Assembly (NCBI GenBank): GCA_030248195.1
Contig: JASAND010022100.1
Span: 36,592-100,591 of the forward strand
DNA length: 64,000 nt
Source of the DNA: Trissonchulus latispiculum
Lineage: Eukaryota; Nematoda; Enoplea; Enoplida; Ironidae
Direction of reading: 5' to 3'
How positions within the stretch are numbered: position 1 is the first letter of the stretch; every line of letters begins with the position of its first letter. Of this stretch, positions 34,901 through 44,169 are shown piece by piece. A model generated the notes under the pieces. The model was not told where the DNA came from. It did not search any database and saw only the letters and a list, made by a program, of their open reading frames with translations. A program made the translations under genes and the position numbers.

Positions 34901-35515
34901 GATATCTTTTCACTAATTTTAGAGCTGACTTTTAGTTTCTCGTTCTCGTTTTCGAATATCAACTTACTCTTATCAAGTGGGTTGGTGTACAGCCTAGTTG
35001 AACATGGCCAACTCACAAATCTATTTAAACCATATCCACACCCATTCACGAATACCATACGTGACGGACAATCGCGATGAACTCTCAATTGCAGATCTGA
35101 TTCGACCGGTCCTAACAGTTGTTAGGACTTGAATCATTGTTAGCAGATAAACAAGTGCAGCAATATTCCGCATAGTAGAAGCAGAATCGTTTCGAAATGG
35201 GGTGCTAGTGGGGTAGAACTTGTGGTTAAGACCTTAACATCTAGCTTATGTATAATCATATGCTCTAGCTTATGTAAATCAAATGCTATGCTATCAAATG
35301 CAAAGACTTTGCTTTTACAGGTAACTTTTACAGGAAATGTCCATGAGTACGCTACGTTTCAGATTTCAATAATTAACGGTATCAATCAGTGGGTCAAACA
35401 CACCCTGTTTTCTGGAAGTGCGGAGGCCAGTTGTACATTCACAGCCAAGAGGGGCCGCGCAGCTGGAGACCAACAGGCGTTACATGAAGTAAACCCGTCC
35501 AATGTTGAAAACTAA
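25991..35515 (+). CDS. Gene C (tentative): small hydrophobic protein from phase-1 exons
   Basis: Proposed exons: 25991-26054 (ATG; donor GTATGC), 28075-28134 (60 bp; acceptor TTATTTTAG, donor GTTGGT), 33973-34047 (75 bp; acceptor GTTATAG, donor GTGCGT) and 35334-35515 (acceptor TTTTACAG or the CAG 13 bp later; TAA). All junctions are phase 1, giving about 126 residues. Exons 1 to 3 each encode a hydrophobic segment (ALLIIFVV; LVYLFFVAVW; YLGVFWGLGWLAL), suggesting a membrane or signal-anchored protein. The last exon (NVHEYATFQISIINGINQW onward) is soluble and Arg/Lys-containing. Another acceptor-led frame, 33161-33270 (CCTGTTTTAG, QMSGSLLLNIMEKAGEEY, TGA), could be an alternative last exon. 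Introns are unusually long and full of transposons, donors 2 and 3 are weak, and two adjacent genes may have been merged here. Confidence 0.35.
26511..26897 (-). CDS. 128-codon ORF, hypothetical; possibly within a decayed LTR
   Basis: The frame opens with ATG at 26897. It is basic and Ser-rich without a recognisable domain. On the plus strand GTATATAAGCCAGGAAGG (about 26,651) looks like a TATA-bearing LTR promoter, so the ORF may be incidental. It lies inside an intron of the tentative gene C. Confidence 0.2.
   Translation of the reverse strand: MFEKSTRKVQCKVCIVVIGDCLFRIMASSFFILTSHKLLHTSFITTGRKRSHFEPKNHGKYEARQHRRSALSNSIDSFLAYILAKSDGGRLSEFPSPMIEVSLLLRTKKAHSKGEAVFENKDGTKAIT
27083..27870. mobile_element. 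Family-F-related foldback, interrupted by nested inserts
   Basis: The ends AGGCTTGCGACATGATCTG and its inverse near 27,850 (GCGCAGATCATTTTCGCAAG) bracket CACAAATTAGACCCATC-type arms shared with the 13.2- and 60.8-kb elements. The middle holds a TAGTGATGTGTCAGGCACTG insert (27,127 to about 27,422) of the GTTTCA-rich family and a further 240-bp SINE-like piece (27,423-27,660). Confidence 0.55.
28218..28630. mobile_element. Poly-G/poly-C foldback element with 5-bp target duplication
   Basis: CTGGCTTATCCCT (28218-28230) is inverted as AGGGATAAGCCAG (to 28630). GGTTT precedes it (28213-28217) and follows it (28631-28635). Internally there are at least nine runs of 8 or more G and several of C, separated by short AT blocks. 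Confidence 0.75.
29155..30362. mobile_element. 1.2-kb TTAA-flanked foldback element
   Basis: TTAA at 29151-29154 and 30363-30366 flank long inverted arms: GCCCCGACTTTGTCCGATTG on the left, CAATCGGCCAAAGTCGGGGC-type on the right, then CTTCCAGCCA/TGGCTGGAAG. Its interior repeats (GGCAAAATTTTT, TTTGGCATAAAAGG) match the 23.9-kb cluster. TTAA duplication is used by piggyBac-like and Kolobok transposases, but the G-rich end is atypical. No coding capacity. Confidence 0.75.
30363..31500. mobile_element. Truncated TTAA/poly-G element plus small GC-rich remnant
   Basis: It starts TTAAGGGGGGGGGG and aligns by eye with the left half of the 47.8-kb element (AGTCACGGATTTCG versus AGTCCCAGATTTCG, then CAAAAGCAAGACAAA). 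An inverted pair GGCCGCACACAGGGGG (30,929) / GGCCCGCACCCAGGATTTTG (31,073) marks a separate small insert. Confidence 0.5.
31501..33160. other. No gene seen; decayed repeats
   Basis: 31,550-31,700 resembles the distal part of the TTAA elements. 32,450-32,810 is a C/G-rich block with repeated CCCACTTTTTGG and CACTTTTGGTC words, probably another decayed foldback. Confidence 0.35.
33240..33530. repeat. Degenerate GGCTGG-based minisatellite
   Basis: About 12 occurrences of GGCTGG or TGGCTG spaced 15-35 bp, separated by TTTCCTTTTCT-like tracts. On the minus strand this reads as spaced CCAGCC, and one frame there (around 33,530-33,360) is Lys/Ser/Gln-rich (KSENKSATGRKKES) without a stop for about 60 codons. 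Confidence 0.6.
34150..35320. other. No additional gene seen
   Basis: AT-rich intronic or intergenic sequence between two proposed gene C exons. Confidence 0.35.
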
Positions 35516-35720
35516 ATAATTTTGTACCACTTCAGCAACGACGGTTGAAGCTTAGAGCAACGAAAATTTACGATACAAATTACTTTCTTGGACGTGTGCC
35601 GGGAAACAGTGCAGTAAGTGACACTTCACGTTCACAGAAGCAAGCAAAAGATCCCACACAGTCATGTTACAAACAACATAAAAAATTGCCGTTGCGGTAA
35701 TATTTGACTAATTCCAATGT

Positions 35721-35764
35721 TTACACACACGCACACACACATACACACACACACGCACACACCA

Positions 35765-35810
<46 letters not shown>

Positions 35811-35818
35811 CGCACACA
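35721..35818. repeat. (CA)n microsatellite
   Basis: About 90 bp of CA with occasional G and CC interruptions. Confidence 0.95.
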
Positions 35819-35892
35819 GAGACATGTAATATACCTTATTCATACTTATCTGTGAAACAGGGTGCCAAATTCTTGTGAGACTACAGCAGTAG

Positions 35893-36030
35893 GAGTCGGT
35901 ATGTCCGGCTGCGGACTAGTTCACTCAGGATCCGTGGATACTTGGGTGAACGAAACGCTGTCCGAGCAGTCGCTGTGGGGAATCGCCTTTCGAGGTGGAG
36001 TGCACCTACAGTGACTTTTCTTACCGACAC
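35893..36030 (+). ncRNA. 138-nt structured repeat, copy R1
   Basis: About 90% identical to R2-R4 and exactly the same length. It retains GTCCG-GCTG-CGGAC and CGCCT-TTCG-AGGTG; the closing stem is 8 bp here (AGTCGGTA/TACCGACA, weaker at the end). It lies about 2 kb from the tandem copies, with only short shared flanks (CTACAG before, GACACTGCTGGA after, the latter also at R4). RNA function is a hypothesis. Confidence 0.35.
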
Positions 36031-36329
36031 TGCTGGACAAGATACTTTAAACTCTTAACCTTTAGCACTTGAAACTGATACCGAAAGCATTTAGAATATT
36101 CAAGACATGCAAAAACATCCAAAAATGAATATCGAGTTTTGGAATGGGTGAAGTTTAGTATGACGTGTTAGTGGGGCTTTACTACACTCAGGAAGGATTC
36201 CTAATAAGTTTAATGGTTAGAAACACGTAAACACAATGGTTAGAATATGATGTAGTATAGAATATCCTGCAGTATTCTCCAGGCAGGTCTTTTGTTATTC
36301 TGCGTTTTCCCGCATGTTTTACTTCGTCG

Positions 36330-36810
36330 TTGACCTTTAGCCTTTTCGTCGCCAGTCTTTTCTCTGTCCTTTCCTTCTCCAACATGCCGTACTTCTTTCA
36401 GTATTCATCTGTTTTTGCATTCATCAAAGTCTATTGTCTCTCATTCCTTCTCCGACGTTTCATGCTTCTTTCATTACTCATCTTTTTTCATTTATCAACA
36501 CTTCATTTTTCCTTCTGCTTGATTTTCATGCTTCCTATCCTTTTTCATATCTCATTTTTTCTGCCATTTTTCCTACTCATTCTCTTTCCCACTGTCATCA
36601 CGATCATTCGTCATTCTTTCTTTGTCATCATCATCACGATCATTCGTCATTCTTTCTTTATCATCATTCATCATCACAATCATTCGTCATTCTTTGTCAT
36701 CATCATCATCACGATCATTCGTCATTCTTTCTTTTTTCTTCCTCATTTTCCTTCTTTCTGTGCTTTTCTTTTCTTCTCTTCATCCTTCCTTTAGTGTCTT
36801 TCCTTTTCCT
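36330..36810. repeat. T/C-rich tract with ATC/TTC tandem units
   Basis: 36,600-36,735 repeats CGATCATTCGTCATTCTTTC with ATCATC spacers, about four times. On the minus strand the units read KERMTNDRDDDD, but stops interrupt. The flanking 250 bp is TTCC-rich low-complexity sequence. Confidence 0.75.
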
Positions 36811-37239
36811 CGTCTCTTTCTTGGAGATCAAAATTGTAGTCTGAGTATGGATTGATAGATATGACAATTGTCTCCCTCCCTCGTTCTTGACATTGGCTCA
36901 ACCGATTTGGTTAGAATTTTGGATGGGATATGGTATTTCGGGACATCTGAGGACCTTCCCTCGGTGTGCGAAAAAGCTTGAAAATTACCATGCTTGAGTT
37001 TTGGAACCTAAAAAGTGTATATACTCGTTACGGTGATGCTGCAATCGCTCAAAGGTGAAAGTGGCAGAAGCCGCCCAATATGGGCTACACTTGAAAGCTC
37101 TCATTGAGTAGATAAAAAGTTAAAGCCAAAGCTGCTAAATGTTGGCAAATTGAAATATTTCCTTGATGCGAGGAGAATTAATGCAAATAAAATTTTCACT
37201 TTTGATTTGAGATTCCAATCTCCCCTGTTTGAGATTAAA
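36811..37239. other. No gene seen
   Basis: AT-rich sequence resembling degraded repeat; 37,060-37,110 shares wording with the foldback interior at 42.4 kb (GGGCTACAC, AAGCTCT). Confidence 0.3.
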
Positions 37240-37244
37240 TTCAA

Positions 37245-37420
37245 CAGTCAGCATTGCTAGCAACAGACTACTAACACGACTAATCGTATTATATACTAAC
37301 ACTACTAATCGTATTACTACTAATAGTACTAACCGTATTTTATACTAACACTTACTAACCGTATTACTACTAATACTACTAACCGGACTACTAACGCATA
37401 CTTACTAACAAGAATAGAGC
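37245..37420. repeat. TACTAAC minisatellite
   Basis: Irregular repeats of ACTACTAATCGTATT and TACTAACCGTATT with 15-30-bp spacing. Confidence 0.85.
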
Positions 37421-37488
37421 TAGCAATGCTGGTTAATTAATTCGACAACGTCCCCCATTGAACCAAAAGTTTCGTTCTTGTCGCGGCG

Positions 37489-37647
37489 ATGCACCTTCCG
37501 GGATCCGCGAGTATGGTGCTCCTCTGGTTTCTCCTAGCACCCGTACTTTGGCTGTGGTCTCTGTTTGGCCTGGGCCGGGTGTCGCCGGCTTGTTCCGACG
37601 ATACCCGGATTCCGACCACTCAGAAGGCTCTTTACGCCCACTGGTAG
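37489..37647 (+). CDS. 52-codon ORF with signal-peptide-like N terminus
   Basis: ATG at 37489, TAG at 37645. Residues 9-28 are strongly hydrophobic (MVLLWFLLAPVLWLWSLFGL), followed by a short polar tail with one Cys. It lies in an isolated GC-rich block (37,440-37,760) whose reverse strand is also open, so the openness may only reflect base composition. A good donor (GTGAGTACGG, 37,657) lies just beyond. Either a small secreted peptide or part of an unrecognised element. Confidence 0.3.
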   Translation: MHLPGSASMVLLWFLLAPVLWLWSLFGLGRVSPACSDDTRIPTTQKALYAHW

Positions 37648-37929
37648 GAAACGAAAGTGAGTACGGGAACAATGCTAGGAGAGTCCATGAGCACTCAAAA
37701 AGGATAAACAGAGGTAGTCCGAGCCGATGGGTAGCAATATCTGGGAGTAAACACTATTAACAGAAGCAATCGAGATAATTCGCACAATCAGTCGTGTTAG
37801 AAGCTAAATGAATAGAGGTCGTTACGACGATTCAGTTAATTTCAGTTGAATTAATGCTTAACATAATATACGTATGGCTGATCAGAAAATATGCCTCAAT
37901 AAATCTCTAGCTTTCAAATTCAACTGTTG

Positions 37930-38067
37930 GGGTCGGTATGTCCGGCTGCGGACTAGTTCACTCAGTATCTGTGGATACTTGGGTGGACGAAACGCTGTCC
38001 GAGCAGTCGCTGTGGGTAATCGCCTTTCGAGGTGGTGTATGCCTGCAGTGGCTTTTCTTACCGACCC
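37930..38067 (+). ncRNA. 138-nt structured repeat, copy R2
   Basis: Closed by a perfect 9-bp stem GGGTCGGTA/TACCGACCC. Inside lie hairpins GTCCG-GCTG-CGGAC, AGTATC-TGTG-GATACT, GGAC…GTCC and CGCCT-TTCG-AGGTG (a UUCG tetraloop). This density of short perfect stems in 138 nt suggests a folded RNA or a structured transposon. One frame (MSGCGLVHSVSVDTWVDE…) is also open, so a 46-codon exon cannot be excluded. Confidence 0.4.
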
Positions 38068-38488
38068 TTATGACTTGTTTTCTCTCCCAAAATTCCTTTC
38101 AATGAAATTAGTGTGGTTCTTTGGACCCTAGGACTTACTAACTCAAAATCTTCGATTGTCTTTGGCTGCATTCAAATACCATTATTGAAGATTCGAGGCG
38201 TTGTTATGAGGCACATTGTTGATAACCATGTCTAAATGCACGTGTATCCTGCGCGATTCGTCAGACAAATACTGAAACATAACCTGCTTCAAAGCAGTTG
38301 CAAACATGGAAATATTCCTACTCAGCCATAAAACTGACACGCTGTCGCTGTTGATGATCATGTCATAATGCACGCTTCCTCTGACTAATATTGAAATATT
38401 GCTGCGAAAGAATGTTTGGAAACATATATAGAATGCACTATGCAGTCATAAAACTGGCCACTAAAGTCACGGGAGGCCGCTACAGTTG

Positions 38489-38626
38489 GGGTCGGTATGT
38501 CCGGCTGCGGACTAGTTCACTCAGTATCTGTGGATACTTGGGTGGACGAAACGCTGTCCGAGCAGTCGCTGTGGGTAATCGCCTTTCGAGGTGGTGTATG
38601 CCTGCAGTGGCTTTTCTTACCGACCC
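38489..38626 (+). ncRNA. 138-nt structured repeat, copy R3
   Basis: Identical to R2 over the core by eye, including the 9-bp closing stem. Its flanks are shared with R2 and R4 as part of the tandem unit. Confidence 0.4.
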
Positions 38627-39091
38627 TTATGACTGGTTTTCTCCCAAAATTCCTTTCAATGAAATTAGTGTGGATCTTTGGACCCTAGGACATGAAACTA
38701 ACTCAAAATCTTCGATACTTAAAGCTGTTGAAAACGTACCATCATAAAACAAAATTGCTGTATTTCAACACAAACATTGTTTTGGCTTTATTCAAATACC
38801 ATTATTCAAGATTCGAGGCACATTGTTGATAACCATGTCTAAAAGCACGTGTAGCCTGCGCGATTCGTCAGACGAATACTACAACATAGCCTGCTTCAAA
38901 GCAGTTGCAAATATGGAAATATTCCTACGCAGCCGTAAAACTGACACGCTGTCGCTGTTGATGATCATGTCATAAGGCACGCTTCTTCTGACTAATACTG
39001 AAATATTGCTGCGAAAGAATGTTTGGAAACATAGAATGCACTATGCAGTCATAAAACTGGCCACTAAAGTCACGGGAGGCCGCTACAGTTG

Positions 39092-39229
39092 GGGTCGGTA
39101 TGTCCGGCTGCGGACTAGTTCACTCAGTATCTGTGGATACTTGGGTGGACGAAGCGCTGTCCGAGCAGTCGCTCTTAGGAATCGCCTTTCGAGGTGGTGT
39201 ATACCTGCAGTGACTTTTCTTACTGACAC
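39092..39229 (+). ncRNA. 138-nt structured repeat, copy R4
   Basis: Same length. It differs from R3 at roughly ten positions, including GAAAC to GAAGC and TACCGAC to TACTGAC (which weakens the closing stem by one G-U). The inner hairpins with GCTG, TGTG and TTCG loops are intact. Confidence 0.4.
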
Positions 39230-39600
39230 TGCTGGATTGCATGTCTCGTTCAAAGCTGTTAAAAACATGTAGCTTAACCGTCATAAAATAAAATAGCTCT
39301 AATTTCAACACAAATTTAGTTTTGGTTTGATTCAAAACCATCATTGAAGATCAGACGAATACGAAAACAGCCTGCTTCAAAGCAGTTGCAAACATGAAAA
39401 TATTCCTACGCAGCCATAAAACTGGTTGACACTCTGTCGCTGTTGATGGTCATCATAATGCACGCTTCTTCTGACTAGTATTGAAATATTGCTGCGAAAA
39501 AATGTTCTTACCGACCCTGCTGGATTGAATTTCTCACCTTAAGCTGTTTAAAAACATATAGCTTAGCCAACCGTCATAAAATAAAATAGCTCTAACATAT

Positions 39601-41250
39601 ATATTCCTTTGCTGACTACAATTAAAATTCTACAGTTCTTAAATGCTTAGAAATGATTAAGTTTTAATGAAGTAAAATTCTATCGATTTTTTGCAAACTT
39701 AAGTCAAGGCATTCGAAATTATCCTTAAATTGTTGCATTCTATTATTTGCAAGGGGTTTCCAGCGTGGTTCTATTGCAGTTTGAACAGTTTTTATAACTT
39801 AAAACTATGCAGTATATATGTGTATAGTAAGATGGAGCTTAGGGATCTGCAGGGCGCTGCCCAGCCCTCTGGATCCGGAAGCTCAAGAAATTCTAATTTT
39901 TCTAGCACACTCCCCGTAAACTAGTTGAACGTCGTATTAAATAAAATTTGCTGTTTACACATGCGCCGCATTGCATAAATTTTTTGTGTGGGTAGGCTGC
40001 TGATACAGGGTTTTCGAGTTTTTAAAATAACGGATAAATTTTGGGGTTTTAATCTGATATTCCCACTGACTTTTTCAAAGTTACTAGTGCCTGGCCAGTT
40101 TGGCAAGGAATTATTTCAGATCCTGTTTAAATTAGTTAAATATGTTCAAACTTATGCATGCTAACTTGCTATTTCTTTGGTCATTATTATAATGTTAGCG
40201 GAAATATGCAGTAAACTGCGTTCTTGTACTGCAGCAAAGCTGCCGGTTCGTTAGAAGCCCTAAGTCTTTATTCAAGTTAGAAGAATTTATTTTCTGGTTA
40301 ACAGAAAAGTTGCACAAAATAACAGTGTTTCACAGTATGACATTGGATTATTTTTAAGTTGACGGCTCAAATTCCACGTTGTTGGTTCTCTACGAGTCCT
40401 AAACAAATTGAAATTTGAACATAATTACTATTTAGTTTTGACATTGGTTATTATATTTATGTATAGCTCTGAAGTTTGTTCCATGTTTGTTGTGACTTCA
40501 CTGTAATTGTGTTGACGTAGTTTTATTAGAATTGATTGATATAAACAGTGTGGATGTAATATTATGATAAGTGGATATAAAATTGTGAAAATTGAGTTAT
40601 CTGGAACCTGGAGGGCGCAGCCCAGCCCTCTGGGTGGCCGAAATTTTCATTTGATTTGGCTTGTTGGTGATTTTTTCCTGCTTTGGATTTGCAGTTACCA
40701 GAAAAATAGGCTTTCACGAGTCCTAAGCATATTCAAATTTGAACATAACTAATTTCTTAGTTTTGACTTTGGTTGTTAGAATTATGTACAACTCTGAACT
40801 TTGTTCCATGTTTGTTATGATTTCACTGCAATTGTGTTGACGTAGTTTTTTAGAATTGATTGATACAGAGTGTGGATCTAAAATTGTGAAAATTGAGTTA
40901 TCTGGAGCCTGGAGGGAGCAGCCCTGCCCTCTGGGTGGTCGGAATTTTCTGTCAGTTCGCTTGTTGGTGATTTCTCTCTTGTATTGGATTTGCAGATACC
41001 AGCAACATAAGCTTTTAGCTGATATTTAAATAGATATAACTATAAATTTTGGAGATAAATTGTAAGCATATATGCTAGGGAAAATTGTCATATTTGTTTA
41101 ATTGGAGATATTATTATGACCATGACATGTTGTTAAGATAATAAAGAAAATAGTTATATAGATAGGTTATAATTATGTATGAAGCAACAGCAGGTTATAA
41201 TTAGGGTGGTGACCGGGGAGGAAGAGTGAGACACGCAGCCCTTCCTAATG
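39601..41250. repeat. Diverged direct duplication (about 320-bp period)
   Basis: GAGTCCTAA…TTCAAATTTGAACATAA… and CTGTAATTGTGTTGACGTAG recur at about 40,394/40,718 and 40,502/40,827. GGAGGGCGCAGCCCAGCCCT-like hairpin words occur at 39,848, 40,611 and 40,909. An ATG frame at 39,831-39,924 (MELRDLQGAAQPSGSGS…) covers the first and may be an exon, but no partner exon was identified. Confidence 0.5.
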
Positions 41251-41865
41251 TATTAAGCTGGCAATAGGCTCGAAACTTGGCCTCAGGAGATGGGGGATTC
41301 TCAGGTTTGTCAGGCAACAGTGTAAAGCAAGATGATGAAATTCCTAGAATTTTCGTGAATAGGATGCCTTATTGCCGGCTTCGTTAGAGATTGGCAAAAC
41401 AGCCGAGTTTGAAAAATGTTTTATGTGGCATCAGTGGTCATCCTTGCTGAATGAAAATCTGTGTTTTAATGACGTGCTTGGTGCTCCGAAAATGTGGCAC
41501 GAAGCAGCAAAAAGTGAATTTGAGTATGGTTTCATTAAAATTTATAGTTTCTTCGAAAATATTGCTGTTGGATGATGCCTTTGTCACTCATCTAAAGAAG
41601 AAAGACTACTACACAGATGGGCCTTTAAAACAAAGCGATGCATAAAGTTACTAAGTTTCGCAAGAATTGTGACCATTTTTCCAAAATTTGACGTGACAGC
41701 ATAATTTGGCAGGTTTGCGTCGCCCGGTAAAATATGCTGAGTCAAAAATGGGGGCCTCCCAAATCCACCCCTGTAAAAGTCTTACTATCCAGCAACCATT
41801 TATTAGAAATACAACAAATTGTAATGTTTTAACACAACTAAGTGTACCAAAATCCAGTTTTCTTC
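41251..41865. other. No gene assigned; short overlapping ORFs
   Basis: Frames at 41372-41575 and 41451-41645 overlap on the same strand. Neither has a domain, and the second Met-led frame is Lys-rich at its end. Confidence 0.3.
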
Positions 41866-41867
41866 AG

Positions 41868-41976
41868 TATTTTGGATCCGGACCCGGATTTGGACCCGCG
41901 GGTACCCGGACCCGCGGGTCCTAAAGTTGGACCCGGCCCGGCCCGCGGGCACCCGGACCCGGCGCCAACTCTGGGT
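41868..41976. mobile_element. GC-rich CCGGACCCG fragment (hAT-like MITE family B2)
   Basis: Repeated GGACCCGCGGG and CCGGACCCG words end in GCCAACTCTGG, which is similar to the inverse of CTAGAGTTGGTC at 44,452. Only the right end is recognised. Confidence 0.45.
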
Positions 41977-42128
41977 TGAGCCGCTCTCTCCTGCAGAGCA
42001 GTAATACCTGAGGCCAGCCCTCCACAGTCTGAACTGAAGTCGAGTCGAAAACTGTTACCGTATCTATAATCTATGCGATCTTAGTTCTGGTAGCAAATCC
42101 TAGATGACCCTCATAAACAGATGACCAG

Positions 42129-42803
42129 ATGAATGGTTAACGAAATCGGCAACACTTTTATTGAATTCGTATACTATAGTAGTCCAAAAAATGTGCGTAC
42201 AAACTTTGTCCGTTATTATAGCAGATTAGCCTCTGGAGTAAACCCTATCATCTAGAATCCTCAGGAAAACCGTTGATTTGACGATCGTATAGAGCTGATC
42301 CCGCTGCATATTTCTTGTACAAGTTTTCCACGAAAATTGCATATTTCTTGTACAAGTTTTTCACGAAAATGCACCCATTTCCGGAGTTTCCTGTTTTCAA
42401 AATTTCCAGCTTTTAAAAATTTTCTCGCCGATACCCCACAATATGGGTACATTCGAAAGCTCTTAATGAACTAAACACATTGGTTCTTACTTACATATTT
42501 CTTCAGCACATCAAGAGCTTTCCAATAAAATCAGGTTTTCTCGAATTCCGAGAACTGTGTACATTTTCAAGAGTTCACTCTATTACAAAAGTTGTTCCGC
42601 TCGATAAAAGCTTTCGAATGATACCCATCTTGTGGGTGGAGAAAATTTTTGAAATCCGGTAATTTTATAAACCCACATTGTTAGAGTGTACTCCAAGGGC
42701 TAATCTGCTATAAACGGATAAAGTTTGTACACACATTTTTTGGACTACTATAGTATATAAATTCAATAAAAGTGTTGGCGATTTCGTTAACCATTCATTC
42801 ATG
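42129..42803. mobile_element. 675-bp foldback element (ACTATAGTAGTCC family)
   Basis: Core ends ACTATAGTAGTCCAAAAAAT (42173) and its inverse (to 42754) enclose arms with AAACTTTGTCCGTT and TTAGCCTCTGGAGTAAAC. An outer inverted layer (ATGGTTAACGAAATCGGCAA … inverse) extends to 42129 and 42803. The family is shared with 57014-58187. Confidence 0.8.
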
Positions 42804-43570
42804 TTCAGTCATTGTTCAAGCGGTTTTTGTAGGGTGTAAAAATAAATTTTAAAATTTCAATGTGCTGAGTGTGAAACTAAATTTTAAAATTCAATATTTT
42901 CAAAATCCAAGCCGACTGTCCGAAGGTATTTGATTGTTATCGTCCAATGAAACTTTGATTTGTTGGGAATCAAACACGTTCATTTAGTGTTCCAGCACTG
43001 GTGCAAGAAGCTAACTAGTTAACAGCAAGTTAAGAAGTTTAGCGTGGACTAGTTAGGCGCAGCTTCTGCATTTTAGCACAGCCTGATCTGGAGTTCATCT
43101 TAAGCTTATTAGTCGATTTCGGTGAGCGAAAGTTGTCGGCCGGTCTCAAACACTACCGATGTGTCGATTGGACCCACTGAAGTACCGTCTGAATTACAAA
43201 ATTAGGTAAAAAATAACAACACTCGGAAAAAGAAGGAAAAGCGGCCGAAAAGTGAGACTCCCGCGGACCGACGCCGACTAAGCTTCCTTCTGCAGAAATT
43301 CGCAACCTTCAAGACTGCAATAATTTACGGAAATTCCAAACTCTATTGGCCATATTAGGCTTTGATAGTTGATACCAAGTCCATTCTATGTTAATAACCC
43401 AATACACATGAAGCACGGATTTTTGGAAAGCGAGTGTTGGGGTAAGTCAAACTTTCTCTGTTAGATATAAAATTAGCAACGTCATCCATATAGCAAGCGG
43501 GATCTAGTGTTTGAGGGCTGTCGTGCTTTCACCGGCCGGTCGGCTACCGGCCTGGAGCAGTTTGCAGTGC
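42804..43570. other. No gene seen
   Basis: Sequence without clear frames. 43,080-43,330 has a GGTCTCAAACACTACCGATG segment related to 45,430-45,560 (TTCATCTTAA…, CGGCCGGCGAG), an unidentified dispersed repeat. Confidence 0.3.
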
Positions 43571-43704
43571 AGCTATTATGACCGCTAAGATATTAATTTT
43601 CGGGAGTTATATTAGAAAAATGTAGTTGTACGCAACTCTGCGTACAACTACATTTTTCTATATATAACTCCCGAAAATTAATATCTTAGAGGTCATAATA
43701 AGCT
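43571..43704. repeat. Near-perfect 134-bp hairpin
   Basis: Arms 43571-43634 and 43639-43704 are almost exact reverse complements with a 4-nt loop (ACTC). The right arm differs by a short TA insertion and a base or two (GACCGCTAAG versus CTTAGAGGTC). Confidence 0.9.
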
Positions 43705-44165
43705 CTAAATTATTTTTGTAAGTTATTTAACTCCTCTTTATGAATGCAAATTTGAAGTACATGAGAGCTGGCAACATAAAAGCCGAATCAACGGGACAAT
43801 TTGCAACTAACCGAAAGCTCAATTTTTTCTCAAAAATGGGTTAATAAAAGCGCTAATTTTGCCATGAAAATCACTGTCAACTTTAAAAAATTAAAAAATT
43901 TGAAACTTTAGACTTTATGAAAGGACATCTAGCCAAATGTTACGCGAACTTAGCTGCAACTGGTAATGCTCATAAGAATTACAGAACAGGATCAATTGTT
44001 ATCCCGACTGTGATTCTAAGGGCAATCATTTCAATTCAAATGAGAAATCGCTATTGAATATTAATAAACAATCATTTTTCTATTTAATTTTGCTGCGGTC
44101 TGGTTAGTATTAAAGTTTTGTTGAAATTGACCAAAATTGTTCATGTTTTTAGGAGGACCAAGGGA
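43705..44165. other. No gene seen
   Basis: AT-rich sequence without frames or recognisable repeats. Confidence 0.4.
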
Positions 44166-44169
44166 ATCC

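Larger units (their letters stand above)
37800..39600. repeat. Tandem array of about 560-600-bp units, three copies plus partial
   Basis: The block containing the 138-nt repeat and flanks (CATAAAACTGGCCACTAAAG, TCGCTGTTGATGATCATGTC, GCTTCAAAGCAGTTGCAAA) recurs. The spacing of the 138-nt core is 559 and 603 bp. The last unit (to about 39,600) has lost most of the core. Confidence 0.85.

Noticed and set aside
36330..36855. Three overlapping long ORFs rich in Phe, Ser and His
   Set aside because: They come from a T/C low-complexity tract open in all frames of one strand; no start context, splice signals or domain.
37978..38030. Hammerhead ribozyme in the 138-nt repeat (GGACGAAACGC matches the hammerhead GAAA core)
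   Set aside because: The CUGANGA strand is mutated (CTGTGGA), no stem II partner for GGAC lies upstream at the right place, and no stem III/cleavage strand follows. R4 also has GAAGC. Local hairpins explain the sequence better.
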